DNA of 64,000 nt from Typha latifolia (Eukaryota > Streptophyta > Magnoliopsida > Poales > Typhaceae): the NCBI GenBank assembly GCA_019914945.1, contig CM034099.1, positions 1,054,001-1,118,000 of the forward strand. Reading direction: 5' to 3'. The notes below the pieces were generated by a model, which saw only the letters and a list, made by a program, of their open reading frames with translations, was not told the DNA's origin and did no database searches. A program made the translations under genes and the position numbers. Positions 12,823 through 25,956 of this stretch are shown here, one piece after another; within the stretch, counting starts at the first letter, position 1, and each line of letters starts with the position of its first letter.

Positions 12823-13183
12823 ATGTCGAGCAGGAGGTCGAGATCGAGGCAGTCAAGCTCATCGCGCATTACCGAAGAACAGATTAACGATCTCGTGTCG
12901 AAGCTTCAAACCATACTCCCCGAAGCTCGCATCAGGAGCAATGATAGGGTGAACTTTTGTCTCTTATTTATTTTTGTTCACTGGATTTAAATAGATGATG
13001 ACTGTGAATTGTTCTTCTACGTTCAAGGTCTCGGCGGCTAAAGTATTGCAGGAGACTTGCAACTACATCAAGAGCTTGCACCGCGAAGCGGATGACTTAA
13101 GCGAGCGGCTCTCGGAGTTGCTTGCCACGACCGACATGAGCAGCAGTCAGGCGGCGATCATTCGAAGCTTGCTCATGCAGTAG
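12823..13183 (+). CDS. PRE/ILI-type atypical HLH protein (paclobutrazol-resistance family)
   Basis: Two exons, 12823-12948 and 13028-13183, separated by a 79-base intron, give 93 residues, the usual size for PRE1-6/ILI1/KIDARI proteins. The N-terminus is Ser/Arg-rich ([14 protein letters not shown]). The helix-loop-helix starts at about residue 16 ([20 protein letters not shown]), with the loop at the exon junction and helix 2 [19 protein letters not shown]. The basic DNA-contacting residues of true bHLH factors are missing. Family members cannot bind DNA; they titrate inhibitory bHLH partners such as IBH1 or PAR1 to promote cell elongation downstream of gibberellin, brassinosteroid and light. 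The C-terminus ends in the typical short IIRSLLMQ. Possible TATA-like sequences are at 12677-12686 and 12767-12774. Which PRE paralogue it is cannot be decided. Confidence 0.93.
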
Positions 13184-13756
13184 ATCTCTCTTGTTAGTTT
13201 TGGCTGCAAGACTCAAAACTTGAAGGTGTTCGTTTGAGTTCAAATGTTTAAAATGGAGTTAGAAGAAGAAGCACCTGGCCCATTTGCTTGTAGCTTAAGT
13301 AGTGAGGACTTGTTGTGATCGATCTGGGTGTTACAATTAATGTGCTGAACCTATGCTTGATCCCCCTTATATATTTTGTACCTAAGAGTTAAGTTTTGCT
13401 TTGATGCAAGTGTTGTTGTTAAGCCCTATATGTAAGTCTTAAAGCACAACTTCCATTCGAAAATGGTTTGGTTGACTCAAAGTTCTTGGAAGTCCAAAAT
13501 TGGTTGTGGATAGATAATTTGAGCTTTGCACTGTGAAAGAGTGTGGTGCGTTATTCTGATAATAGTGGGGGAGAGTTTCTAGATATGCTAACAATTCGAT
13601 AGCAAAAGAGGATCCATGAAGAAATGACCTGGTTGACAACTAGAATTTGAGAGGAAGTTTGGGCACTTGCAAGGTATATCTAGCTATTAATTAATTTTAT
13701 ATATGATGAGCTGGATTACAAGATGAGGAAAATTATAAAATTTCAGCTAGATTTCA

Positions 13757-13805
<49 letters not shown>

Positions 13806-14252
13806 GTATATATAATGAATGCATAACATTAGAACTTAAATGCACTGTTGGATATTAATTCTAGCAAACAAAGCATTGCAATTGGGTGAAAGAAACTGTA
13901 GAGCAATAACTGCTTGGCTATGTCAAAACACTGACTTTATCGATCTGCAAAATTAGGTTTATTTTCAAAATTTATGAGAAACACAGGTGAGTCTTCAATC
14001 CCTTTAGACGAAAGCGAATCTCGTTGTAATTCTCTGATTACAACTCGAAAAACAGTTGACTTTAACAGCGACTCACTGCATTCTTTCAACAAGCATGGAA
14101 GAATAGGCTTGGATTTTTCAAGATGGAGTCATGAAAACACTCAGCACAAAATTTGAACATGACATTGCTTGATCTTGCAGCAAGAAGCTTCCACTCAGAG
14201 GTTAAATTTGGTCATTTATTATGGATATTATAATGTTTAACAATATATATAT

Positions 14253-14302
<50 letters not shown>

Positions 14303-14728
14303 TAAATGTGAAAAGTGGAATCATAATGTTTGTCCTTTGATTTTGACCCTAAAGAAAATTGCCATGTCATTTCCTTCTCGTGACTCATAATATTTTGCAC
14401 ATGGAATGTGAACTCGTACTAATGGTGAGGAGTGGTCACACATACACGGCTGCATCCATGTACCATGCACTTCACTGCCATCCATATTTGACCTAATTCC
14501 CAGCCAACTTATATATGCTACCTTCTCTCTTCAGACCTTTCTGCTAATTGATATACTTTGTTGTTGGTTAACCTATTATTCGTTTTCACGTAAACCTTCT
14601 GATTTCTTTTTTGGCACATTAACCCTCTCATCTATTACATTTTTTTTTTCTACTTAAAAAATAGAGTCTTATGTAAAAAATAGGCTATAACTCAAGGGAT
14701 CTGACTACAAGTGGGGATATGATATATC

Positions 14729-14759
<31 letters not shown>

Positions 14760-15929
14760 GTTGAGAATAAAGTGTAAAAGATGCACGGGGATAAAATTAT
14801 AAATACTAAACATGTGGGGGGGTGGAATGGACCACAAATTTGTAAAAGGAAATATACAGGGTGTGAAATGTAAATGTCTCAGTAAGAATTAATAAGAAAC
14901 AAACTGGCGGTGCAAGAGATGTAATGTAAATGCCTCTATTTTATTCGTCCAGTTTTTATAGAAAGAGACGTACGTAGTAAATAAAGTAATTGACATCCAT
15001 TTATTGCGTGCCAAATCCCTTCAAATCACTCTAAAAAACACGTGTGCAGAGCCCCACCCACCAAAATGGGTTAATGAGCCAGTTACCCGGCCCATGGGCC
15101 TTAATTCGTATTCCAGAGGCCCATTTTAATATTTCTCTAACTAAGAAATTGGGAAGAAGCTAGTCCCTGGCCATGGCCCAGCCCATGTAAACGATGCGGT
15201 TGCCTCTTTTTACTCATTTTGGGCCCTTATTGGGCTTTCGGTGTTCTTCTTTGAATTCCCAAAATAAGATGTTTATTATAGAAATAATTATTTCCATATC
15301 CACGTGTGTTCTAGAATAAGGCGTTGATAATTATCTTTCATGTAATATAAAGTGAATTTTTAAAAAATAAAAATAAAAATAAAAATAAAATATTTTATTT
15401 ATTTTTTATAAAATTACTATAAATACTCTTTGATTTGATCAATGATAAATTAGTAATTGAGTTAGTATGTGGTATAAAATATAATTTTAATGAACATTAT
15501 TAATATTCTAGAATAGAGTTATTATAATATTTTAATTATTATTAGTAATTTAAGATTCTTAAATAAAATGCTTAGCGTCCCATGGAAGAGTGTATGATTA
15601 ATGGGAACACATGTCATCCAAAGGTACCGATCGTTAAATAGAATGGAATAAATATTAACCCTTTTTTTTATACCAGAATCTACTAAAAATGTTAGCTACA
15701 TACTATTTCCAATGCAATAAAATTAAAGCAAAATAGTGCCTATTTTAGCGAATATTTTTTATGCCCATATATATATATAAGGAGTATAATTACCAATGTA
15801 CCCTTAGAAGATGGACTTGGATCTGATCCGGCCTGAATTTGAACCTGGTCGAACCAATCTAGTCCATCCCCCAATCTAACAACATTGATTATAGATGCAA
15901 TAAAGGTCCGTGATCTAGTCTAGTGATCT

Positions 15930-15966
<37 letters not shown>

Positions 15967-18650
15967 CTGAGCAGTATGGGCTATAATCTTATCTACAATT
16001 TATCTCCTTGATATTGGAAACCTTAAATTTCCTCGAATTGCACAACTTTGGACTTATTAATGCTAGCTTCAATAAAGTCGACATTTCGTATATATTAATT
16101 TGGATACACGCATGCTGAAAGGATGTAGGAATTAGCTACATTGAATAGTATTTTATGTGACTTTTGAGGATCCCACTAATAATGCCCATAAAGTGAACAA
16201 TTATTAATTATTTACAGCTTCTAAACAGGCCCCAGTTAGAGAACCTTTCGCATTATTAATAGTACCTCTGGTGACAAGAGTAGCTTTATCTCATAGATAA
16301 GATATATTATAAAGATTAGGAATATTACTTAGCGTATTAGAAACAAAAGCAAGAGAAGAAACTCAATATCAAATAATTAACTATAATTAGCCGCACATAT
16401 CTACAAAATTTATTCGTGCGTAAAATTCCTAAGTTATGTATCAATAAAAGAGTCCAAAAGATACTATGAAATTTTATTTATATATTATTAAATAAGTAGC
16501 TAGATGACGAAATTATATACTCTTCTTTGCGGGGGGTATGATTTCTTAACTTAGTCGGTATGATTTCACCCATAAAGATTAATATGCTAAAGAGAATAAC
16601 ATCTTTGAGTCACCTAATTCTTTTAAGACATGCATTATAGAACTGTTATTATATTACTTCACTCTAAGCCTTAATCACACCGAAACTCTTTTATGATAAA
16701 CTTTTGAAGTGTAAGGATGATCAATGTCATCTTTTTAATAAACTTGAAACTGCTTTGTTTATGAATTGCAATCAACTTTATGCATAGACATAGATATAAA
16801 TTAACTTTAAAAAGTATGTTGCTGCCACTTGTAAAAAGCTAAATGATGATACGACAAAACACATAACATGACAAGCTTCAATAAAAACTTGATAATTTCT
16901 AGTTTAAACATGAATAAGCAATGGATGACTTTTATCAATGATATGAGTCCTCCTATCTAATGCTACATTATAACCTTAAGATGAAAAAAAAAAAATCTAA
17001 GATTAAGAAAAGCAATCTTCATCGAATCTAAATAGGTTTATTTAGTAGGCTTTTAAGCCTTAAAAGATCTCAACAGCCACATAAGAAAAAAGAGGAGATT
17101 TTATGCTAAACAGTCATGTCATTTTGTATACATAAAATGATATGCTAAAAAGATAAATCAAAACCCTGCAGATAAATACTTGGAAGAGAAAAATTAGATT
17201 TGTAGGAAGAAAATTTTGATAACACAAAATCAATCTTATGGAATGATATAAAATTAATAATATCTGCATTCTGCTTGTCACAACTCTATGTAAATGAGAT
17301 GAAAGCAGCCCCAAAATAACATACGGGAAGTAAATGCAAATTAAAAACATCATGTACATATGGAAAATAGAATACTAGATATTTGTATAAAATAGATTGA
17401 AAGCCCCCCCCCAAAAAAAAAATCCATACAAAAGAAAATGGGAGCTTAAAGATCTTGATCATATATCAATTAATAGATATAATATTTTATAATGAATTGA
17501 GACTAATGTGTTGATACGCTAAATCTTTAAGCAGAAGTTGTTGTCTCAACTTCTTAGATTTCTATGCTATATAGGTTACTGTGCTTCATCTTATAGACCA
17601 TTAGCTCTCTATTAGTTTTTTTTTTATTAGAGTAGGAAACTATAATCGACTTAAATTTATGAGGTTCAATAAGTATAAGATAGTGGGCCACTAAATAATT
17701 ATGTGGATTAGTTAGTGAGTTATCGACCGTATAACAAATGAGATTCTATCGGCTAACAAAGTAGTTTTGTATACACAATTTTTTTTAAAAAAAAATATCT
17801 AACCACATTCCACCACTTAAGATGGAACCACGCCACGTCTAAGCTAAATATCTAACCTCTGGTGACAAGCCTTCACAACTCCAACTTTATTCACCACGAA
17901 AACTATAGTCTATTGGACCATTTCATGAAGGTCATCCACAAAGTGAAAAGTATGTGATGACATAAAATGTATATAGCAATGCATCTCATCGGCTGCTGCT
18001 TAGTTTCCAAACTCAAAAGTACTCGCATGCCTTTCTTGCCTAATTTTGGCTTTGGCTAACTTCACTTCACTTCTCTTCACTGCATTTGGATCCAAACTCG
18101 AATAAATTCTCCTACGTGGTTCGGTGGGCAGAGTTGTGGTGGATAAAAAGGGGAAGGATAAGTTATTAACTTTAGATATATATATATAAATATCTCCACT
18201 ACTCTGAAAACTAGAACTCCACAAGTGTAGCAATCCCTCTCGGCATGTGTCACGTTGCATGGGAGCTAATTTAATATGCTCAAGAGTTATTCAGAAACCA
18301 GGATAAGGCATGCAAAGCCACATGCAACGCAAGCATATTTATTAGTGAACTCGTACGCGACTATTCTCTGCATTACTATTCCACGCAGAGAGTCAGAGTT
18401 ATCCCCGAAACCCGAATAAATTAATTATCCCCGAATAGGCAGAGACACGCCAGTCCAAGCACTTTTACCCCCCGCATTTATTCGGATAATGTAATGCGGC
18501 CCCCACCACAAACCCTTTCAAAACCCCCGCCCCCCTGCTAGGCCCCACCTATCCGGTGCGGTCGTTCTACAGAATTCTCAGGTGGGAATATAAAATATAA
18601 TATATAATCGCATCGCACCACGGCACACTACGCCGGAATTGAGAAGTTTT
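13184..18650. other. 5.5-kb intergenic region, repeats only
   Basis: No gene recognised. Visible features are a (TC)n/(TA)n tract at 13758-13814, a (GA)n tract at 14258-14297, AT/T tracts near 14725-14760, an (AT)n tract at 15934-15964 and a C8A9 run near 17405. A cluster of site II promoter motifs at 15.1 kb is listed separately. Sequence from 16.5 to 17.9 kb looks like decayed mobile DNA without recognisable ends. A GC-richer patch at 18330-18580 belongs to the distal sucrose-transporter promoter. Confidence 0.5.
15038..15236. promoter_or_regulatory. orphan cluster of site II elements plus a G-box
   Basis: Within 200 bases are the palindrome ACACGTGT (15038-15045), GGCCCATGGGCC (15089-15100), GGCCCA (15118-15123), GGCCCA (15175-15180), AGCCCA (15180-15185), TGGGCCC (15220-15226) and TGGGCT (15231-15236). 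This density matches plant housekeeping promoters, but no ORF starts on either side within about 1 kb. Confidence 0.45.
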
Positions 18651-19091
18651 ACGTCTAATCTCTCGATCTAAGAAGGATTTTTTTTCATCCTAATTTTATA
18701 ATATTACGAAGCAAATGTCTCGGGGGGAAAGGAACTTATCATTACTGCTGTGAGTGCTCACTGGGGCCCACCACAACTGTTGTACGGAGGGGAAGGAGAG
18801 AGAGGCACAGAACAGGCGGCTGTCACGGGGCGCACAAGAACGGCGTGCGGCTTACCAGGAGGTGACCAGATCCGCCCCTCCGACACGTGCGCTCGAGGAG
18901 GGCTACCCGAAACTGACCTCTCATCCGCTCCCAAAGATGATAAACGTTTACCGCGAGTACATGGAACAGTAAGATGGACCTTCTACGTGGGAAGATCTCC
19001 TTCTCCACTCGCACGAATCGAGGTAACAAGGCTCGTCCAAACTCTTAACTCTACAATGTACCGGGGGTCGCCACACCGGTACGAGACAGCT

Positions 19092-19097
19092 TATAAA
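19092..19097 (+). promoter_or_regulatory. TATA box of the sucrose transporter gene
   Basis: TATAAA in the context CTTATAAAAGCCC, 145-150 bases before the start codon. Transcription would begin near 19120-19130, giving a leader of about 115 bases made largely of the TC and GA tracts. A G-box-like ACGTG occurs upstream near 18885. Confidence 0.65.
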
Positions 19098-19130
19098 AGC
19101 CCGCACTCTCCCCCTGCTCAATTCTCATTC

Positions 19131-19176
19131 TTTCTCTCTCTCTCTCTTAATCTATTTTGGAAATCTAACCCTAGGT

Positions 19177-19216
<40 letters not shown>
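19131..19216 (+). repeat. inverted (TC)n and (GA)n tracts in SUT leader
   Basis: A TC tract (19131-19147) and a GA tract (19182-19216) lie 35 bases apart in the predicted 5'UTR. They can pair in the RNA over at least 14 bp. The loop contains a telo-box-like AACCCTAG and the splice-donor consensus AG|GTAAGA at 19173-19180. Confidence 0.75.
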
Positions 19217-19220
<4 letters not shown>

Positions 19221-19241
19221 AGGCATTTGGGGATCGGGGCG

Positions 19242-22200
19242 ATGGAGAAGGGAGGCGGAGAGGTGGAAATGGCGGCGCCGAGCTGCTCCAGCTTGGAGGA
19301 GTGCGGCGGAAGCACCCCGCCAGCGAAGCCGATAAGCCTCGTGCGGCTCGTTTTCTCATGCATGGTGGCCGGAGGAGTCCAGTACGGTTGGGCATTGCAG
19401 CTATCGCTCCTCACTCCCTACGTCCAGGTCGATCGATCGACCGCAGATCGTCTCTTTTCTGTCGTCTCCTTTTGTGATTATTATTATTATTATTCTTAAT
19501 ATTATTTTATCGACGCTGATGGTTTCCTTTTGTTATCGATCAGACATGGATGTTTCGATGTAGGAGAGAGGATTTGAATTTTTTAATATAAGGGGACCCG
19601 CGCTTTTGTTTTATATGGCGTAAAATCCCTAATACGGAAGGATTTGAGACTTTTAAAATGGTCTCTAGACTCTAGTTTGTTCTGAATGTTAACGTGGTCG
19701 GTCATAGGATGTATAAAAGAGTTTCTTTTTCGTTTTCTTTATCAGTAAACTACTTTTTTTTACTACTAATCCATCCGATTGGATGTCTTGCCGTCGTCAT
19801 AGCAGTCAGTATAAAGCTTTTTTTTTTTTTTTTTTTTTTTAATAGAGCTAAACGTATTGCTTTGTACAGCTGAACAAGCACGCAGATCAAAGCAGTAGTC
19901 GCGTGCCCGGCACGTGGTCTCGTCCTTAAATGGCAAGTCTCCACATGTGTCGTATCTGCATAGTGGAGACCTTTCTGTCGACAGTTTCTAGGGTTGCGAA
20001 AAGTTTGGGCCTCAGCCTTGGGTTCTTCTATATATATATATATATATATAATATAGGATTATTCTATTATTATTTTTTGACTTATTTCGTTCCTTTAGTA
20101 CTGTCAGAAAAAATATTTTTTTTTTCAGAATTATAAGGAAAATCCTTGAATATATATATATATATATATTTTTTTTTTTTCATGTGAATGCGAACCGTTT
20201 TCGTGGTGCTGTCTACAAGGAATAGTGATCGCATAATTTAAAAGTTCGCGAGATATACAAATATATTAGTACACTATAACAGTTATTGTCATACGTATTG
20301 TATTTCTTAATAACGTTCACCGTTGTTCCCGTATTTTGTGCAGACACTTGGACTTTCGCATGCCCTGTCTTCAATTATGTGGCTTTGTGGCCCTATCGCA
20401 GGTTTTGTTGTAAGTATCGAAACTTAGTTAATTCCTATATATGTAGGAAGAATACCCCAAATCTGAGATCTTTAGTGCGATAACAACCTTAACTGTTAAT
20501 TCTGATCATACTATTAACAACCTTAATTACCACTTCTTTAACTTCACAAATTTTTTTTTTCTTGTTCGCAGTAAGAAATTATAACATTACTTACTAGAAT
20601 TGTGTGTTGGATGGACACATATGCTTGTTTGCCTTTCACAATTTGCAGGTTCAACCATGTGTTGGTTTATGGAGCGACAGATGCCACTCAAGATTTGGAA
20701 GGAGGAGGCCGTTTATTCTCGCTGGTTGTTTATTGATCTCTATGGCTGTGAGTACCAACAGATCTTCCTTAAGGGTTTCCATCTGAATAATAAATACAAT
20801 TATTTTCTTAAATCAAAGATAACCTTTTGTATATGGTAGGTAACTGTTATCGGGTTTTCATCAGACATAGGATATGCCCTAGGTGATACAAAAGAACATT
20901 GCAGGTGAAAAATGCTTCTTTGAGCTACTTCTTATGTAGTTCGATCTTCAATCAATTCGTTTAATTTGTGACTGGAATATTTTGTGTGCTATAGCGTTTA
21001 TCATGGTCCTCGGTGGCATGCGGCTATTGTATATGTTCTTGGATTCTGGCTACTGGATTTCTCTAACAATGCTGTACAGGTTGATCTTCTTAGTGATCTG
21101 TTTATCTCGCACTTGTTAGCATGCATGTCACAACTAGTACACTAATTTATAATTCGAAACTTTTTCAATCCCAGGGTCCAGCTCGTGCACTCATGGCTGA
21201 TCTCTCAGGTATTGCATGCTTACTGCAGTATATATCAGAATTACTTGCTTCGTGATGCAATATTTAAGTGTTAAGCATTTGTAATTGCACCAATCTTACC
21301 CTTTTTAAGTGTATTAAGATGAAACTTATCTTGTAATAGGTCATCATGGATGCAGTGCAGCAAATGCAATATTCTGCTCATGGATGGCTTTTGGAAATAT
21401 TCTAGGATACTCTTCAGGTTCTAGTGGGGATTGGCACAAGTATGTTTGATTTGTATAATAAATCCTCTGGTTCTGTATACTTGCCTAAAACTGCCAACTT
21501 ATTCGCAATTAACTCTCTTGTGCATATTAATAGGTGGTTTCCTTTCCTTGAAACAAAAGCTTGCTGTGAAGCATGTGCAAATCTGAAAGGTGCATTTTTG
21601 ATTGCTGTGGTGAGTTGAATTCCAGTGTTGCATTTATGCTTGATTATAGTTTAGTTATTTTGCCAAGTCGAGATATTTTACTATGCAATTGCAGTAAGGT
21701 GTTAATCGATATTACAAATTTACAATCATCATGGCAAAGGATAGAAAGTATCGGAAGTTTTCTTGAACCATATGACTATCTTTTTTGGTCATTTCAAGAG
21801 GATAATTTTATGCTGATTTGACCATTTCATGTCGCTCGTCCATGTTATTAGAGTGAGATGCTGGTTTTGTGAAATCATTTATCTTACGGGCTTCTGAGAT
21901 ATGTTACTTGGCTTTGTAGCAGGACTTCAATCTTGTGAACTAATCTCACAGGCTGGACTGTTAAGATTATATTTTCAGTTTCTCACCCTTCTGTTTCTTT
22001 ATTATCGTTATTTACTTCTTTGCAACCAAAAATTACTGCTCCTTGATATTGTTTTTTCAGAAAACTACAGTAATCTATCATATGATATATAATGTTTGAA
22101 GTTCCGACCTAAAACTAATGTAGCATCTCATGTCCCTTCAATTTCGAGAAGCTGATTTAAGCTATCCTTGTTAAAATGTGCATCTTTCTGAATCCTGGTT

Positions 22201-23977
22201 CCAGATCTTCCTAGTCACGTATAGTCATTATAGTGAACTTTTCATGTTTATCCTGGCAGACTGTATACTAATGTCATTTACATAAACTGTTATTACTCTT
22301 CTTGTGTATTCAGATCTTCCTTGCCTTAAGTGTGACTGTGACTATGATTTTTGCTAAAGAAGTTCCACTTCCTGCAAGTAAATCTCAACTCAGTACGAAA
22401 GTCGAATCAAACAGTGAGGATGTGCCAAACGGTGACACGGGAAGAACTAACCTACTTACCATCTTCAAAACCTTCAAGAACTTGCCTCCTGGGATGGCTT
22501 CAGTGCTTCTTGTCACTGCTCTTACTTGGGTATGCAACCTGTAATCTTTAGAGAGAAAAATTGGTTCCAAAAAGAGATTAAATAAAAAACAAATTAGATC
22601 CTTTTTAATTTTTTTCTTTTCAGTTAGGTTTGACCTCCAATTCTCAAACTCTGTTGTTGTTTTTGGTTTCTTGCAGCTATCATGGTTTCCATTTATCCTA
22701 TACGACACAGATTGGATGGGCCGCGAAGTTTACCATGGGGATCCAAAGGGAAGTCCAGCGCAAGTTGATGCTTATAATCGAGGTGTCAGAGAAGGGGCAT
22801 TTGGTTTGCTGCTAAATTCGGTGAGAACACAAAATTACCTCATCATTTCTTTCCTTGAAAAATTTAAACGTCACTCTTGATAACCAAAACATCATTAACA
22901 TTATATCTCAACAACATCCTTTTCTTTTCTTAGATTGTTCTAGGAGTCACTTCTTTTCTCATTGCACCAATGTGTCGAAAATTTAGCGCAAAGACAGTGT
23001 GGGCGATGAGCAACTTCATTATGTTTGCTGCCATGGCTGCCACCGCAATCATAAGCGTGTGGTCAATGAAGGACTATAATGGTTCTGTTCAGCAAGCGAT
23101 CAGTGCAGATAAGGATGTAAAAGCTGCAGCACTCGTTTTATTTGCAGCTCTTGGATTCCCTCTAGCTGTTAGTATAACTATCTGATGCCTCTGTAACCTT
23201 AATAGTGTTTCATCTCAAATGCTGGATAAGTTGTTTCTCACGTCCCTTTTTCTTGATGTAGGTTCTCTACAGCGTTCCCTTTGCTGTGACAGCTCAGTTA
23301 GCTGTTAATGAAGGGGGAGGACAAGGTACATTAAGTAACACATTTCTTGATTTGTCTATGTCATGCGACTCCTAGTGTTACCTTTGATGCTGGTACTGAA
23401 AGTTCTTATGATTTTTACAGGGCTGTGTACTGGGGTTTTAAACATTTCTATCGTTATTCCTCAGGTAAGTTCTGAGAGTTCCATTCTCCACTTGGAAGAA
23501 ACAACTTTATCTGATCTTATAATGCTTATCTAGCTGTTTGAATTACTCCTACATGCTTCAACTCAATTATGCTACAAAAGTTTTATATCATCTGAAACTT
23601 TGAATCTCACATATTAAGTTGACTTAGTGTATTATATATGTTGTCTTTCTCATTGCCAGCATCTATCTTGCAGGGCCTTATAATTGGGGTTATAACATTT
23701 TGTTACTCTGCTCAATGATCGAGAATTTGAACTATAACAATTCAATTCAATTCAATTGCTCAGCCATGTTGGCGCATCTGATGACTAACTAAGTTTTATA
23801 CAGGTGATCATAGCGCTCGGCGCCGGCCCATGGGATGCATTATTTGGAAAGGGGAACATCCCTGCATTTGCTCTTGCTTCGGCCATCGCATTCGTGTGTG
23901 GGTTTGTCGGATTTTTCATGCTTCCAAAGATCTCCAAGAGAAGCTTCAAGACTGCTGCCATCGTCGGCGGGCATTAG
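19242..23977 (+). CDS. SUT1: sucrose/H+ symporter, OsSUT1-type (monocot SUT clade)
   Basis: Fourteen exons: 19242-19427, 20344-20409, 20649-20747, 20840-20904, 20995-21079, 21175-21208, 21340-21439, 21534-21609, 22314-22529, 22677-22820, 22934-23167, 23262-23325, 23421-23464, 23804-23977. They give 528 residues, normal for the family. It is a 12-helix MFS (GPH) carrier for proton-coupled sucrose uptake, used at the plasma membrane for phloem loading and sink filling. Signatures: [21 protein letters not shown] in helix 1, GRRRPF at 101-106 between helices 2 and 3, [22 protein letters not shown] across helix 4 (Asp160, Arg171), a short central loop (about 255-290), DTDWMGRE at 319-326 and RGVREGAFG with Arg347. 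Charged residues of this kind are needed for transport in characterised SUTs. The 14-exon structure, short loop and C-terminal KRSFK..GGH favour the OsSUT1 clade over SUT2 or SUT4. The start at 19242 is the first ATG after the GA tract. Confidence 0.94.
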
Positions 23978-25560
23978 CACTCTCACTGTCCTCGGCAGAC
24001 GTGGCTCTAATGGCCTCAAGGTCGAAGACCATGTCGGCCAGAACTTAAAATCCTTGGCTCAGACCGGCCAAGGCTCTTATGTTATCTTTTAGCCAGATTC
24101 TCTTCTTATAGAGAAACTTAGTTAGTTTACCTCATTTTCTTTCCCTTTTTTTTTTTCTTTTTTTTTTGTCTCTGTTATCTTTGTAACATACAAATAAGCA
24201 ATAAGTAGTGTAATGGACAATGAGACTGTCTCCTCAATCATTAGAATACATGGAGTTGCTCATGGGAAATGACCGAATTCTATTTATTGTGGTCTTTGAG
24301 CATTTTGAATGGATTCCTTATAAGCATAGGCTTCAGACATTTTCTTAAGCAGCACCACAAATAATAACGACGAGTTGTCACATACTTATCCAAATTCTTT
24401 TTATTATTAGAACATAAATTTCAACCCATGCCTAAATAAAAATCTATGCTATATTCAAATGAAAAATGCTAAACTCAAATTATACCTAAAGTATGAAGAA
24501 AAAGAGTCACTAGAGGTTGTTTTTATCGAACCTAATTTGCAGAGAAAGAAATAATGGAAAAATAAATAAATAGAGAAGAATGTGAAGTAATTAAGGGTAT
24601 TTTAGTTATTTTAATTATTTTTATGGAATATATTTAATTTTGATGGATATTTCTATCTATTCAAAAGGTGATAGTTTAAATATTACCTAAAATGCTTTCT
24701 GCACATATTCAATAAATATATATTTATTATTATTATTTTTAATGTCAATTCAAAAAAAAAAAAAATAATAGTTACACTGATATTTTAAATCCTCTCATCA
24801 ATCTCTAATTTTTCTCCAAAATATTTATATTTCTCTCTTAAAAATTTAAAACATACTGAGTCTAAAATAAATTGGAGAATAGTTGAGATACTTGTGAATT
24901 TTGAAGCCACTAATAACTTTTTTTAATAAGCTTGCACTATTTTCAATGCGTTTGAAAGAGTTGTTTGATTAGAAAACATAGATCTAGTAATGCGTAGACT
25001 GTGGTGGAGGAGGTGCGGCAGCGGCACCTTTGCGGTGGCAGCCAAATAGAGGGATAGAATGGTTGCTGTGCTGCCTCTAAAGGGTAACAGGATAAGTTGG
25101 TTAGTGAAAAGAGGTCGATTAGGTCATAGGTATAAATTTTTAGAAAGAATATTTAAAAAAAATATTTTATTTTTTTAAAGCAAAATTTTAAAATTTAAAA
25201 TAGTAATACTCTTTGCAGTTAAATAACTATCTATGTTCATAAATCTACACCATCCCTTAAATAAATTAAAATATAATTTGAGTTTGAATAAATTAAAAAT
25301 ATAAAATATAAAATATAAAATATAAAAAGGTGTAGCCAAAATTATGATCGATACACGACATGGGTAAAAAAAGCAGATTTCCACTTAGGAGGCTAGAGAA
25401 ATTGGAAAGCAGCAACTAAAAAAAAGTACTATAGTATTATTTTATTCCAAAAGTTTAAGAGCAACGACTATTTAGAAAAGAAAAGATATGGATGCAATAA
25501 AATTCTATTATTAACAAAAGTCTTACCTAAATAAATTATTAAGAATTTCTTCAAATTGGT
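23978..25560. other. SUT 3'UTR and AT-rich intergenic DNA
   Basis: The first 200-300 bases are the probable 3'UTR (AATAAG-type signal near 24190-24205). Beyond it I see only AT-rich sequence, including a short AAAATAT direct repeat near 25295-25325, and no gene. Confidence 0.5.
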
Positions 25561-25737
25561 CATGTGGATCCTCCACGGCTCCAAATTCAGCTTGATCGCT
25601 TCCATGCGAGAAGCAGAGTTCTTACAGCTCAGGGTAATGCAATTCATTTTTACACTTTAATCCGCTGTTATGTGTTTGGACATCTCTGGAAAAGCTAGAG
25701 ATTCATGTAGACGTCTTCCTTCTTCTGATAGCTTCTT

Positions 25738-25741
<4 letters not shown>

Positions 25742-25778
<37 letters not shown>
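25742..25778. repeat. (GT)n microsatellite
   Basis: Uninterrupted TG dinucleotides for about 37 bases, just before the possible FBD relic. Confidence 0.9.
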
Positions 25779-25779
<1 letters not shown>

Positions 25780-25956
25780 TACAATGCCCTCATTTAAATA
25801 GATCAAGTTTTTGGTTGTACATTTATGATACTCTTTCTGATCTTTACCTTTTATAATGATAAGTAAATTCACGCGCTTATTTGTGTAAGTATCTGCTTTT
25901 GTTTCCAGATAAAGCAACCTTACCCAATTTCATATGAACAACATTAGATTGCAGGA

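Noticed and set aside
18000..18260. 86-codon minus-strand ORF with a charged C-terminus
   Set aside because: It contains a microsatellite-encoded YIYIYI stretch, matches no family I know, and has no splice or promoter support.
18750..19178. 142-codon plus-strand ORF ending in the SUT leader
   Set aside because: It covers the GC-rich promoter, TATA box and leader of the sucrose transporter and resembles no protein family.
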